DNA from: an uncultured Dongia sp.
GTDB lineage: Bacteria; Pseudomonadota; Alphaproteobacteria; Dongiales; Dongiaceae
NCBI RefSeq assembly: GCF_936916975.1
Contig: NZ_CAKZGO010000024.1
Span: 62,001-126,000 of the forward strand
Length of the DNA: 64,000 nt
Reading direction: 5' to 3'
The notes beneath the pieces were generated by a model that saw only the letters and a list, made by a program, of their open reading frames with translations, searched no databases and was not told the DNA's origin. Positions 34,297-42,848 of the stretch are shown one piece after another; position 1 is the first letter of the stretch, and every line of letters begins with the position of its first letter. A program made the position numbers and the translations under genes.

Positions 34297-34905
34297 CTAC
34301 TTCACCAGCCCTTCGGCCTTGAGGGCCTGCTGCACTTTCGGCCGCTGGGCGATGCGGTCCATATAGGCGCCGACATTGGCAAAGCCGGCGAGGTCGACGC
34401 CGACATGCTTGGCCCAGCTGCTGACCGTGAAGAGATACGCGTCGGCCACAGTGAACTGGTCGCCGAGCAAATATTGCTTGCCGGCGAGCTTCTGGTCGAC
34501 GAAGGCGTAGCGCTCAGTGAGATGCGCCTTGGCCAGCGGCTTGTAGTCTTCCGGGGTCGTCGGCTTGAACAGCGGTGTATAGCCCTTGTGCAATTCCGAG
34601 GTGATGAAGTTCAGCCATTCCTGCAGCTTGTAGCGCGCCTTGGTGCCGTTGCCCGGCGCCAGATTGCTGGCCGGGGCGAGGTCAGCGAGGATCTGGGCGA
34701 TGACCGGGCCTTCGGTGACGATTTCGCCATCGTCGAGCATCAGGGTCGGCACCTGGCCCTTCGGGTTGATGGCGCGGAAATCGGACCCATCGGCCAGCGT
34801 CTTGGTCTTCGTGTCGACCTTGACCAGTTCAAGATTGATGCCGGCTTCGAGGGCGGTGATGTGCGGCGAGAGCGAGCAGGCGCCCGGCGAGTAGTACAGT
34901 TTCAT
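34297..34905 (-). CDS. glutathione S-transferase, beta class
   Basis: 202 aa from the ATG at 34903-34905. The N-terminal thioredoxin-fold domain starts MKLYYSPGACSLSPHITALE with Cys10, the catalytic/mixed-disulfide cysteine of beta-class bacterial GSTs. It has NPKGQVPTLMLDDGEIVTEGPVIAQ (cis-Pro and glutathione-binding motif) and a helical C-terminal domain with YLLGDQFTVADAYLFTVSSWAKHVGVDL. It conjugates or reduces electrophiles using glutathione. It is divergent from a MarR gene with two palindromic operators between, which suggests control by that regulator. Confidence 0.93.
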   Translation of the reverse strand: MKLYYSPGACSLSPHITALEAGINLELVKVDTKTKTLADGSDFRAINPKGQVPTLMLDDGEIVTEGPVIAQILADLAPASNLAPGNGTKARYKLQEWLNFITSELHKGYTPLFKPTTPEDYKPLAKAHLTERYAFVDQKLAGKQYLLGDQFTVADAYLFTVSSWAKHVGVDLAGFANVGAYMDRIAQRPKVQQALKAEGLVK

Positions 34906-34974
34906 GGCGTTTTCTCCAATTTTTCCGGCCACTTGCGGCAGAAATAGTGGTGGGGAGGGCCGGTACTCGAGAAT

Positions 34975-35019
34975 TATATGCAGGCGCATATATTGTCAAG
35001 ACCTATGCAGATGCATATA
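34975..35019. promoter_or_regulatory. paired MarR-type operators between gst and marR
   Basis: Two 18-bp inverted repeats share the core TATGC-N4-GCATA. Site 1 at 34975-34992 is TATATGC AGGC GCATATA. Site 2 at 35002-35019 has TATGC AGAT GCATA. The starts are 27 bp apart. Site 2 ends 8 bp before the marR ATG, so bound protein would block marR as well as gst. Confidence 0.8.
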
Positions 35020-35027
35020 GTTACCGG

Positions 35028-35501
35028 ATGGATACCGGCGCCCCAGACCCCAGGCACGACCCTGTGCACGACATCAATCTCTGCCCCTTTGTGGTGGGCG
35101 CCTGGGCGCGCCTGCTTCAGGTCGCGCCGACCTTGCTGGCCTCGGTCGAGGCGGAATTGAAGCTGGCCGGCCTGCCGCCATCGCAATGGTATGACGCGCT
35201 TTCAGCCCTCGACCGTGCGCCGCAGGACAGCCTCGTGCCGTCTGACATCGAGCATCAATTGCTGCTCACCCAATGCACCACTTCGCGCCTCATCGACCGG
35301 CTGGAGACGGAAGGGCTGGTCGCCCGTGAGATCAACCCGGACGATCGCCGCCGCCAGACGGTTCGGCTGAGTGACACCGGCCGGGCGCTGCTTGCGCGTA
35401 TGTGGCCAGTCTATGCCGCGGCGATCGAACGCCATGTCGGCCGCAAACTCGCCGGTGACGACGCCAAAGCCCTCATCCGCATCCTGGAAAAGCTCGCCTG
35501 A
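35028..35501 (+). CDS. MarR family transcriptional regulator
   Basis: 157 aa from the ATG at 35028; the track-length frame extends upstream through the operators and is not credible. A winged-helix core is visible: LAGLPPSQWYDALSALDRAP, DIEHQLLLTQCTTSRLIDRLETEGLVAREINPDDRRRQTVRLSDTGRALL, where the DRRRQ wing is typical of MarR. It is divergent from the GST gene and probably represses both through the two palindromes. Ligands of such pairs are usually electrophiles or phenolics; that is inference. Confidence 0.9.
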   Translation: MDTGAPDPRHDPVHDINLCPFVVGAWARLLQVAPTLLASVEAELKLAGLPPSQWYDALSALDRAPQDSLVPSDIEHQLLLTQCTTSRLIDRLETEGLVAREINPDDRRRQTVRLSDTGRALLARMWPVYAAAIERHVGRKLAGDDAKALIRILEKLA

Positions 35502-35560
35502 CAGCCCGGCAAAAGCCGGTTTTGCCTTCAGGGAGGACCATTGCTATAACCAGCCGCGAT

Positions 35561-35637
<77 letters not shown>

Positions 35638-35823
35638 ATTCTCTTCCTGGCGTCGGCGCGGTGATGCTTCCGATCGGGAAGTAGCAGCGTGCAAGATTGG
35701 GCATGCGCCGTGCCGGCCGGACGAATTGCATCCCGGCTGGAACTCATACACATTACGGCCAACTGAGAAAGTTCAACTCAGGCCGCTGCCGGCTGTGACG
35801 CCGGAAACAGGGAGCTCGTATCG

Positions 35824-36720
35824 TTGCTAAATCCGGACCCCGTCAAACATGCGCTTGCCCTGCTGGCGAAGGGGCAGATCAACGAAGCGCTGCAGTTCAG
35901 CGCCAGCGTATCCAAAAACCTGACACAGGTTGTCAAAGGCCTCACGGATCTGCGCATCAAAATCCATGCCAGTATTTTCGAAAAGGTCGCCAAGAGTGGC
36001 ACGCTGACGGAGGCGGTATCGCATTATCAACTGATCGAATCCCTCTCCGAGGCGGTATTGCTTAAGGATCAGGCGGTCGAGACGCGCTATGTCAGGGCGC
36101 TGTTCGCGACCCAGACGCCGCCCACGCCGATCAGCCGCAAGCACCGTCACATGACACTGGTGGAGCAGCTGCGCAGCGTCTTCGATCTTCCTGGTGAAAT
36201 CGCTGAATGTGGCTGCTATCGGGGGCTTTCCTCCTGGATGATCTGCGCCACGCTGAATGAAGAAAACGACGGTTTCGATGGCATCGGCTTTCACATATTC
36301 GATTCTTTCGCCGGCCTGTCGCCTCCGGCGCCTGAAGACGCGGTGACAGCCGCAACCCCAGACAGGAACCGGCTGGCGGAAATGCTGCAGCCCGGCCGGT
36401 TCACCTGTTCGGAAGAAGATGTCCGGCGCCATCTCGCCGCCTTTCCTGGCATCGCCTATCACCCTGGTTGGTTGCCGCAATCGCTCGCCGGCGAAGCGGA
36501 ACGCACTTACCGTTTCATCCATCTCGATGTCGATCTCTATGAACCGACATTGGGTGCGCTCGCGTATTTCTATCCCCGTCTGGTGCCGGGTGGCGTCATC
36601 CTCACCGATGATTACGGTTGGCCGGGTGCACGCCAAGCCTTTGATCAATTCTCTGCGCAGCACGACCTTGTGGTGGAGGAAATGGCCGGCAATCAGGCTG
36701 TCTTGCGTCGTCGGCGCTAG
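35824..36720 (+). CDS. TylF/MycF-type O-methyltransferase with N-terminal helical domain, copy 1
   Basis: 298 aa from a TTG at 35824, supported by GGAG 9 nt upstream and by the lack of any ATG before the in-frame stop at 35764. Residues ~1-105 are a helical, TPR-like region (VKHALALLAKGQINEALQFS; GTLTEAVSHYQLIESLSEA). The rest is a macrocin-O-methyltransferase fold: EIAECGCYRGLSSWMIC (SAM motif I), FHIFDSFAGLSPP, RFIHLDVDLYEPTLGALAYFYPRLVPGGVILTDDYGWPGARQAF with metal-binding DVDLYEPT and DDYGWPG. It probably methylates a sugar hydroxyl using SAM and Mg2+. It is a paralogue of the next gene. Confidence 0.9.
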   Translation: MLNPDPVKHALALLAKGQINEALQFSASVSKNLTQVVKGLTDLRIKIHASIFEKVAKSGTLTEAVSHYQLIESLSEAVLLKDQAVETRYVRALFATQTPPTPISRKHRHMTLVEQLRSVFDLPGEIAECGCYRGLSSWMICATLNEENDGFDGIGFHIFDSFAGLSPPAPEDAVTAATPDRNRLAEMLQPGRFTCSEEDVRRHLAAFPGIAYHPGWLPQSLAGEAERTYRFIHLDVDLYEPTLGALAYFYPRLVPGGVILTDDYGWPGARQAFDQFSAQHDLVVEEMAGNQAVLRRRR

Positions 36721-36816
36721 ATGGCAGCGTGCGAGCGGATTCGCGTTGCAATCGGTCCATTGTGGCTGGCACATTGGACCCGGATCGGACAGGCGTTACC
36801 GCCAAGGTAATGGACG

Positions 36817-37755
36817 ATGTCCGCAATCAAGGAATTGATGCAATTGCTGAAGCCGGATCCCGTCGAACATATGCGCGCGCTGATGGCCAAGGGGAAGCTG
36901 GCTGAGGCGATCGATTTCAGCGTATCGATTGCAGAAAATCTCAGCAGCATCGTCAAGGGCCTTACAGACCAGCGAATCCAGGCGCACGCCATGCTGTTCG
37001 AGGCGGCGGCCAGGGTTGGTGATATCGCTAGCGCCACGACACATTTTCACCGCGTCGAATTACTCACCAAAGCCGACAGGCTGCCGGACGAGGTCGTCGA
37101 AGAACGCTATTTCAGAGCCAGCGTTGCCATCCAGCAAAGCCCCATGTCGCTCAAGCGGAAACACCGCCACATGGCGCTGATCAAACATCTGCGCAGTGTC
37201 TTAGACCTGGCGGGCGAGATCGCGGAATGCGGATGCTACCGTGGCCTTTCGTCCTGGATGATCTGTGCGACGTTGACGGAGGAAGGCGGCAATCCCGATG
37301 GCCGTCCGTTTGATGGCACCGGCTATCACATCTTTGATTCCTTCGCGGGCCTGTCCGTGCCCGTCCCGGAAGATCTGCCTGCAGCGGATGCCCAGGACCG
37401 TGCGCGCCTTGAAGTATTGATGCAGCCGGGTAGGTTTGCCTGTTCGGAGGCCGATGTGCGGCGGCATCTCGCGGGCTTCCCCGGGATTGCCTATCATCCG
37501 GGCTGGTTGCCGCAATCTCTGGTCGGTGAGGCTGAACGTCGCTACCGCTTCATCCATCTGGATGTCGATCTCTACGAGCCGACGCTGGGCGCACTGGAAT
37601 ATTTCTATCCGCGCTTGGTTCCGGGCGGTGTCATGCTGACCGACGACTATGGCTGGCCGGGCGCGCGCCAAGCCTTTGACGAATTTTCCGCGCGCCAGGA
37701 TCTGCGCGTCGAGGAATTGCCGACCGAACAGGCCGTGCTGCGCAAGCCCCGCTAA
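36817..37755 (+). CDS. TylF/MycF-type O-methyltransferase with N-terminal helical domain, copy 2
   Basis: 312 aa with the same two-part layout as its neighbour. By eye the methyltransferase halves are about three-quarters identical, and the N-terminal helical halves clearly less. Key motifs are EIAECGCYRGLSSWMIC, YHIFDSFAGLSVPVPED, GIAYHPGWLPQSL and HLDVDLYEPTLGALEYFYP. It carries a short insert (GGNPDGRP) after the SAM site. The tandem arrangement and divergence pattern imply duplication followed by specialisation. Targets may be surface polysaccharide sugars or a flagellin glycan; this is not visible from context. Confidence 0.9.
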   Translation: MSAIKELMQLLKPDPVEHMRALMAKGKLAEAIDFSVSIAENLSSIVKGLTDQRIQAHAMLFEAAARVGDIASATTHFHRVELLTKADRLPDEVVEERYFRASVAIQQSPMSLKRKHRHMALIKHLRSVLDLAGEIAECGCYRGLSSWMICATLTEEGGNPDGRPFDGTGYHIFDSFAGLSVPVPEDLPAADAQDRARLEVLMQPGRFACSEADVRRHLAGFPGIAYHPGWLPQSLVGEAERRYRFIHLDVDLYEPTLGALEYFYPRLVPGGVMLTDDYGWPGARQAFDEFSARQDLRVEELPTEQAVLRKPR

Positions 37756-37848
37756 AATCTACCTCATCGAGGTTTTTACCGTGCGCTTTGCGCCACTGCG
37801 ATTGCGCCTCGTCCCACGAACTAGCCCCGCAGATCGGATACCAGCCCC

Positions 37849-39342
37849 ATGCGCATCGTTGCCGCCCAGATGAAGCACGAAACCAACACTTTCTCACCGG
37901 TGCCCACACCGCTTGCGCGCTTCTCAGGCCGGGCGGCAACGCCTTACGAGGGGCGTGCGGCCTATGACGCCTATCGTGGGACGGGTGCGGCCCTTGCTGC
38001 CTTCATCGACATTGCAGAACGCGAGGGCGCGGAGCTGATCATCCCCATCGCCGCCAATGCCAGCCCCAGCGGTCCGGTGGCGGCCGACGCCTATCGCCAC
38101 ATCACCGACAAGATCTGCGCCGCCGTACAGCAAGGCTGCGACGCCATCTTCCTCGACCTGCACGGTGCCATGGTGACCGAGGAACATGATGACGGCGAAG
38201 GCATGCTGCTTGCCCGCATCCGCGCCATCGCGCCCAATACGCCGATCGCGGTCTCCCTCGATATGCATACGAATCTGTTCCCGGCGATGGTCGACAACGC
38301 CACCGTGCTCGCCGGCTATCACACCTATCCCCATGTCGATGTCTATGAAACAGGCGAACGCGCCGGCAATGTGCTGATGCGCGCGTTGAAGGGTGAGGTT
38401 GTCCCCACCATGGCCTGGGGCAACCGGCCGATGTTGCCCCACGTCATGCGCCAGGGCACGCACGCCTTTCCCAACCGCGAGATCCAGGCGCGGGCGCGGC
38501 AGATGGAGGAGAAGGGCGAAGCGCTGCTCGCCACGGTCTTTGCGGGCTTCCCCCATGCCGACGTACCCAATGCGGGTCTGAGCGCCGTAGTCGTGACCGA
38601 TGGTGATCCGGCGCGGGCGCAACGGCTGTGCGACGAGCTCCTCGACATGGCCTGGCAGGCACGCGCCGCCTTCGTCTATCAGCCGGAACCGATCGAAAAA
38701 TCGCTGGCGCGGGCAGCAAGCCTCGCTGCGGAATCCGGCAAGGGCCCGGTTATCCTGCTCGATCACTATGACAATTGCGCCTCGGGCGGCACCATGGACA
38801 CGACCCGCGTGCTGGCGGCGATCCTGAAGGCGGGGTTGGAGGATGTCGCGGCCTTCGCCATCCATGATCCGGTCTCGGTGCAGAAGATGGTGGCGGCCGG
38901 CATCGGCGCCACGGTCACGGTCGATCTCGGCGGCTGGAACGATCTCCCCAGCGTGCGTGCCAGGGGCGAGCCGCTGACCGTCACCGGCCGCGTCAAGCTG
39001 ATCTCCGACGGCAAGTTCCGCAATCGCGGTCCGATGGAGCGCAATGTGCTCCATGACATGGGGACCAGTGTCGTGCTCGATACCGGCAAGGTCGACATCG
39101 TTGTCATCTCGAACCATGTCGAACCCTATGACATCGAGACGCTGATGAGCCTCGGCATCGATCCTACGCTCAAGAAATTCATCATGCTGAAAAGCCGCGT
39201 GCATTTCCGCGCCGGCTTCCAGGACCTGGCCAAGGGCATCGTCGAATGCGAAGGGGTGGGTGTGTGCACCTCGGATTACCGCCAACTCGTTTTCAACAAG
39301 GTCCGGCGCCCGATCTATCCGCTCGATCCCGACATGCAATAG
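37849..39342 (+). CDS. M81 family metallopeptidase (MlrC-like)
   Basis: 497 aa, the usual length of the family. The N-terminal domain starts MRIVAAQMKHETNTFSP and has predicted metal ligands in FLDLHGAMV and SLDMHTNL. The C-terminal domain includes LDHYDNCASGGTMDTTRVL and the conserved VISNHVEPYDIET and KSRVHFRAGFQDLA segments. MlrC hydrolyses linearised microcystin peptides in sphingomonads. In most bacteria lacking mlrABD the substrate is a different small amide or peptide and remains unknown. It follows the methyltransferase pair by 93 bp. Confidence 0.9.
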   Translation: MRIVAAQMKHETNTFSPVPTPLARFSGRAATPYEGRAAYDAYRGTGAALAAFIDIAEREGAELIIPIAANASPSGPVAADAYRHITDKICAAVQQGCDAIFLDLHGAMVTEEHDDGEGMLLARIRAIAPNTPIAVSLDMHTNLFPAMVDNATVLAGYHTYPHVDVYETGERAGNVLMRALKGEVVPTMAWGNRPMLPHVMRQGTHAFPNREIQARARQMEEKGEALLATVFAGFPHADVPNAGLSAVVVTDGDPARAQRLCDELLDMAWQARAAFVYQPEPIEKSLARAASLAAESGKGPVILLDHYDNCASGGTMDTTRVLAAILKAGLEDVAAFAIHDPVSVQKMVAAGIGATVTVDLGGWNDLPSVRARGEPLTVTGRVKLISDGKFRNRGPMERNVLHDMGTSVVLDTGKVDIVVISNHVEPYDIETLMSLGIDPTLKKFIMLKSRVHFRAGFQDLAKGIVECEGVGVCTSDYRQLVFNKVRRPIYPLDPDMQ

Positions 39343-39518
39343 GCCCGGACGGCAGGCCTGCCGGCCATTTAGGTGTATCTCTTGCGTCACATACGACTAT
39401 GAGACGTATATGCAGCTGGTGGTGGACGGCGCAACGTGAGGACGAGCCGCCCGAACGGTTGGCGACAACTGTGGTTGTGAGTTGCCGCAGTTGCAAACGC
39501 CTTTCGCGACTGCAATAA

Positions 39519-39535
39519 ATCATATTGTATGATAA
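39519..39535. promoter_or_regulatory. candidate GntR/FadR-type operator upstream of gntR 1
   Basis: ATCATA TTG TATGAT is a perfect 6-bp inverted repeat (39519-39533), overlapping the 11-mer TTGTATGATAA (39525-39535). The same 11-mer occurs twice, inverted, at 50840-50883 before the second GntR gene. It is 107 bp upstream of the candidate small gene and ~575 bp upstream of gntR 1. Confidence 0.6.
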
Positions 39536-39641
39536 TTTCACTTCCCTAAGTCCAGCCGCCGTGCCATGGATTTGGGCAATCGCCGCACTTGAAGGCCACC
39601 GATCCGAGGCAGCCGAGTAGCGGCCTGTGGGAGAGACGCTT

Positions 39642-40054
39642 ATGGCCACGATGATGTCGCAGCGGTGGTTGCTGGCAACAGCCGCCTTGTCGACCGTCAC
39701 GGCTTGCGCGATCTCTCTGATCGCGGCGCGCGAGATCGCAATTGCCGCTGGTCGGAATGGTTTCTCAAGGGCGCCGAGGCTGGCGAGATTGCGCTGTCAT
39801 CGCGCTGCCGCCCCATCGACATGCGACGCGACTCGCTCTACTACCTCACTGCCGTTCACATCATCACGGCCGACCATGATCGCCGCCATACATCTGCGAT
39901 CGCTTCGCAACGATCGGCCGGCAGTAGCATTCAACGCAAGAAGGGCTTCGACAATGTCTTCGCCAGGCGCCGCGACATGAATAATGGCCGGATGAATCGT
40001 GGCCGGATGAATAGTAGCTGGCCTGCTCTTGTTCGCCTTCATCCTGCTGCATAG
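39642..40054 (+). pseudogene. candidate small secreted/membrane protein gene with a frameshift
   Basis: A strong start (GGGAGAG then ATG at 39642) opens a frame beginning MATMMSQRWLL followed by a hydrophobic signal-like stretch (TAALSTVTACAISLIAA). GC-rich third positions stop favouring that frame after ~37 codons. Another frame (open from 39665 to TAG at 40054) then shows strong GC3 bias and reads WSEWFLKGAEAGEIALSSRC, then PIDMRRDSLYYLTAVHII. The simplest reading is one ancestral gene broken by a frameshift near 39750. It ends in three repeats of MN(N/R/S). The alternative is that neither frame is a gene. Confidence 0.35.
39977..40021. repeat. three-copy 15-bp tandem repeat
   Basis: Units at 39977, 39992 and 40007. 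The first two read ATGAATAATGGCCGG and ATGAATCGTGGCCGG; the third, ATGAATAGTAGCTGG, is more diverged. The unit length is a multiple of three and stays in the frame of the downstream part of the broken gene. Confidence 0.8.
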
Positions 40055-40108
40055 AATTCTCGGCAACCTGACAGCGTGTCGTGCTGCAGGTGCGAGGGGG
40101 AGTATGTG

Positions 40109-40888
40109 ATGATTGTTGCGCAAAACAGATATCGACCGATCCGCGCCACGGCGACGCGGATGGGCGGTGCCCGCATGGGCCAGGAGCAGATCGTCCGCGC
40201 GATGGGCGTCTCGATCCTGCGGGGCGACTATCCCGAAGGTGCCTTGCTGCCGGCGGAAGGCGATCTGATGGCGCAGTTCGGCATCTCGCGCACCGTGCTG
40301 CGCGAAGTGCTGAAGACACTGGCTGCCAAGGGGCTGGTCGTTTCCAAGACGCGGGTGGGCACCAAGGTGCGCAACCAGGTGGATTGGAACATGTTCGATT
40401 CCGATCTCCTCGGCTGGCGCCTCGATCTCGGCATGGATCTCCGCTTCCTCAACAGCCTTTATGAAATCCGGCTTGCCGTCGAACCGGCTGCCTGCGCGCT
40501 GGCGGCATTGCGGCGGAACGACGAGAGTGTCGCGCGCATGCGTGCCCTGGTCGATGAATTCCGGCAACCCGGTCATACCCGCCTCACCTTTGCCGAGGTC
40601 GATCTGGCGCTGCATCTCGAAATCGCCGCCGCGTCCGGCAATCCCTTCATGCGCTCGGTCGGCGCCATCATCGAGGCAGCGTTGATGGCGAGCTTCGTGA
40701 ACAGCGCGCCGGTCGAGGATATCGCCCGCCAGCAGCATTCGACCGAGGAACACGCCGCCATCGTCGAGGCGATCGCCCGGCGCGACGCCACGGGTGCCGC
40801 CGAAGCCATGACCGCCGTCATCGAAGACGGCCGCAGGAACCGCACGGCCGCGATGCTGGCTGAGACAACCGACACCCAGGCCAACTGA
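40109..40888 (+). CDS. GntR family regulator, FadR/FCD subfamily (first of two)
   Basis: 259 aa from the ATG at 40109, chosen because GGGGGAG lies 6 nt upstream. The winged helix is VRAMGVSILRGDYPEGALLPAEGDLMAQFGISRTVLREVLKTLAAKGLVVSKTRVGTKV, followed by the FCD effector domain with LYEIRLAVEPAACALAALR, FAEVDLALHLEIAAASGNPFM and QQHSTEEHAAIVEAIARRD (metal/effector-binding His residues). FCD regulators of this kind sense sugar acids. It stands directly upstream of the sugar-acid dehydratase, from which it is separated by a tandem repeat. Confidence 0.92.
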   Translation: MIVAQNRYRPIRATATRMGGARMGQEQIVRAMGVSILRGDYPEGALLPAEGDLMAQFGISRTVLREVLKTLAAKGLVVSKTRVGTKVRNQVDWNMFDSDLLGWRLDLGMDLRFLNSLYEIRLAVEPAACALAALRRNDESVARMRALVDEFRQPGHTRLTFAEVDLALHLEIAAASGNPFMRSVGAIIEAALMASFVNSAPVEDIARQQHSTEEHAAIVEAIARRDATGAAEAMTAVIEDGRRNRTAAMLAETTDTQAN

Positions 40889-40934
40889 TCCCCCGGCCAA
40901 TTGACCCCCCGGCCAATTGACCCTGGCCAATTGA
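40881..40934. repeat. four-copy CCAA(C/T)TGA tandem repeat
   Basis: The octamer CCAATTGA (first copy CCAACTGA) recurs at 40881, 40897, 40913 and 40927, in units of 16, 16 and 14 bp with CCCCGG filler. The first copy contains the gntR stop codon. It fills the gap between gntR and the dehydratase. Confidence 0.85.
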
Positions 40935-40963
40935 TACGTTTGAAGCCCAAGGAGTGATGCGCG

Positions 40964-42802
40964 ATGACAGCCGATAAGCCAAACAACAGCCACGGGAGCA
41001 ACCCGGGCAACGCGCAGGAGGGTCGCCAGATGCGCTCACGTGCCTGGTTCGATAACCCGGCAAATGCCGACATGACAGCCCTCTATCTCGAGCGCTATCT
41101 CAATTACGGCTTCACGCGTGAGGAGTTGCAATCCAACAAGCCGATCATCGGCATCGCCCAGACCGGCTCCGATCTCTCACCTTGCAACCGCCATCACATC
41201 GTCTTGGCGGAACGCCTGCGCGACGGCATCCGCACGGCGGGTGGCATTGCCATTGAATTCCCGGTCCACCCGATCCAGGAAACCGGCAAGCGCCCGACCG
41301 CCTCGCTCGATCGCAACCTTGCCTATCTCGGCCTCGTCGAAGTGCTCTATGGCTATCCGCTCGACGGCGTCATCCTGACCATCGGCTGCGACAAGACCAC
41401 GCCCGCTTGCCTGATGGCAGCGGCCACCGTCAACCTGCCGGCGATCGCCTTCTCGGTCGGGCCGATGCTCAACGGCTGGCACAAGGGCGAGCGCACCGGC
41501 TCCGGCACCATCGTCTGGAAGGCGCGCCAATTGCTGGCGGCGGGCGAGATCGATTATCAAGGCTTTGTCGAACTGGTGGCGTCCTCCGCCCCCTCGACCG
41601 GCTATTGCAACACCATGGGAACGGCCACGACGATGAATTCGTTGGCTGAGGCGCTCGGCATGCAGCTGCCGGGCTCGGCCGCCATTCCGGCCCCCTATCG
41701 CGAACGCCAGCAAATGGCCTATGAAACCGGCCGCCGCATCGTCGACATGGTGCGCGAGGACATGAAGCCCTCCGACATCCTCACCAAGAAGGCGTTCCGT
41801 AACGCCATCCGCGTCAATTCCGCGATCGGCGGATCGACCAATGCCCCCATCCACATCAACGCCATCGCCAAGCATATCGGCGTCGACCTTACCGTGCAGG
41901 AATGGGAAGATCTTGGGCGCGATATTCCGCTGCTGGTCAACATGCAGCCGGCCGGCGAATATCTCGGCGAAGATTATCACCATGCCGGCGGTGTGCCAGC
42001 GGTGATCAACCAGCTGATGGGCCAAGGCCTCATCGACGAAGACGCGCTCACCGTCAACGGCAAGACCATCGGTGAGAATTGCCGCAACGCCACCATCGAA
42101 GACGACAAGGTCATCAAAACCTTCGCCAACCCGGTGTTGAACACGGCGGGCTTCGCGGTATTGAAGGGCAATATCTTCGACAGCGCGATCATGAAGATCA
42201 GCGTCATCTCCGACGAGTTCCGCAAGCGCTATCTCTCCAATCCCAAGGACCTCGACGCCTTTGAAGCAAAGGCCATCGTGTTCGATGGGCCGGAGGATTA
42301 TCACCACCGCATCGACGATCCGGCGCTGAAGATCGATGCCGATACCGTGCTGGTCATCCGCGGTGTCGGTCCGATCGGTTATCCAGGTGCGGCCGAGGTG
42401 GTCAACATGCGGCCGCCGGCCTATCTCATCAAGCAGGGCATTTCCTCGCTGCCCTGCATCGGCGATGGCCGTCAATCGGGCACGTCTGGCTCGCCCTCGA
42501 TCCTCAACGCAGCGCCGGAAGCGGCGGCCGGCGGCGGTTTGGCGATTCTGAAGAGCGGCGACCGCATCCGCGTTGATCTCAAGACCGGCAGCGTCAACAT
42601 GCTGGTGGACGATGCCGAGTTGAAATCGCGTCGCGAGGCGCTCGCCAAATCCGGCGGCTACAAATTCCCGGAACACCAGACGCCCTGGCAGGAAATCCAG
42701 CGTGGGCTAGTCGATCAGCTCGACGAAGGCATGGTGCTGAAGCCCGCCGTCAAATACCAGCGCATCGCCCAGTCAAAGGGCCTGCCGCGGGATAATCACT
42801 GA
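40964..42802 (+). CDS. IlvD/Edd family sugar-acid dehydratase (arabinonate/galactonate type)
   Basis: A 612-aa Fe-S dehydratase. The motifs are [38 protein letters not shown] (cluster cysteines), [39 protein letters not shown] and [17 protein letters not shown] (catalytic Ser region). The N-terminus is a ~25-residue polar extension. Within this family, neighbouring dgoK/dgoA/galM and a ChvE importer point to L-arabinonate, D-galactonate or D-fuconate rather than dihydroxy-acid or 6-phosphogluconate. Substrate choice cannot be fixed from sequence. It is probably controlled by the GntR just upstream. Confidence 0.88.
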   Translation: MTADKPNNSHGSNPGNAQEGRQMRSRAWFDNPANADMTALYLERYLNYGFTREELQSNKPIIGIAQTGSDLSPCNRHHIVLAERLRDGIRTAGGIAIEFPVHPIQETGKRPTASLDRNLAYLGLVEVLYGYPLDGVILTIGCDKTTPACLMAAATVNLPAIAFSVGPMLNGWHKGERTGSGTIVWKARQLLAAGEIDYQGFVELVASSAPSTGYCNTMGTATTMNSLAEALGMQLPGSAAIPAPYRERQQMAYETGRRIVDMVREDMKPSDILTKKAFRNAIRVNSAIGGSTNAPIHINAIAKHIGVDLTVQEWEDLGRDIPLLVNMQPAGEYLGEDYHHAGGVPAVINQLMGQGLIDEDALTVNGKTIGENCRNATIEDDKVIKTFANPVLNTAGFAVLKGNIFDSAIMKISVISDEFRKRYLSNPKDLDAFEAKAIVFDGPEDYHHRIDDPALKIDADTVLVIRGVGPIGYPGAAEVVNMRPPAYLIKQGISSLPCIGDGRQSGTSGSPSILNAAPEAAAGGGLAILKSGDRIRVDLKTGSVNMLVDDAELKSRREALAKSGGYKFPEHQTPWQEIQRGLVDQLDEGMVLKPAVKYQRIAQSKGLPRDNH

Positions 42803-42813
42803 GGTAGAGTTTC

Positions 42814-42835
42814 CCCTCCCCCTGAAGGGGGAGGG
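42814..42835. terminator. palindromic terminator-like repeat (copy 2)
   Basis: CCCTCCCCC TGAA GGGGGAGGG, the exact reverse complement of the element at 8286-8307, placed between the convergent dehydratase and galM genes. Confidence 0.7.
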
Positions 42836-42848
42836 ATGTCGCTCAGTT

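Larger units (their letters stand above)
39343..40108. promoter_or_regulatory. 766-bp region between the M81 gene and the first GntR regulator
   Basis: This region lacks a normal intact gene. It contains an AT-rich operator-like site (39519-39535), a candidate frameshifted small gene (39642-40054), a three-copy 15-bp tandem repeat (39977-40021) and the gntR leader with GGGGGAG before 40109. Confidence 0.55.

Noticed and set aside
37849-39342. Microcystin degradation cluster
   Set aside because: Only the mlrC-like member is present; no mlrA, mlrB or mlrD nearby.
40881-40934. CRISPR-like array
   Set aside because: Only four 8-bp cores with 6-8 bp filler, no spacers of CRISPR length and no cas genes in the window.
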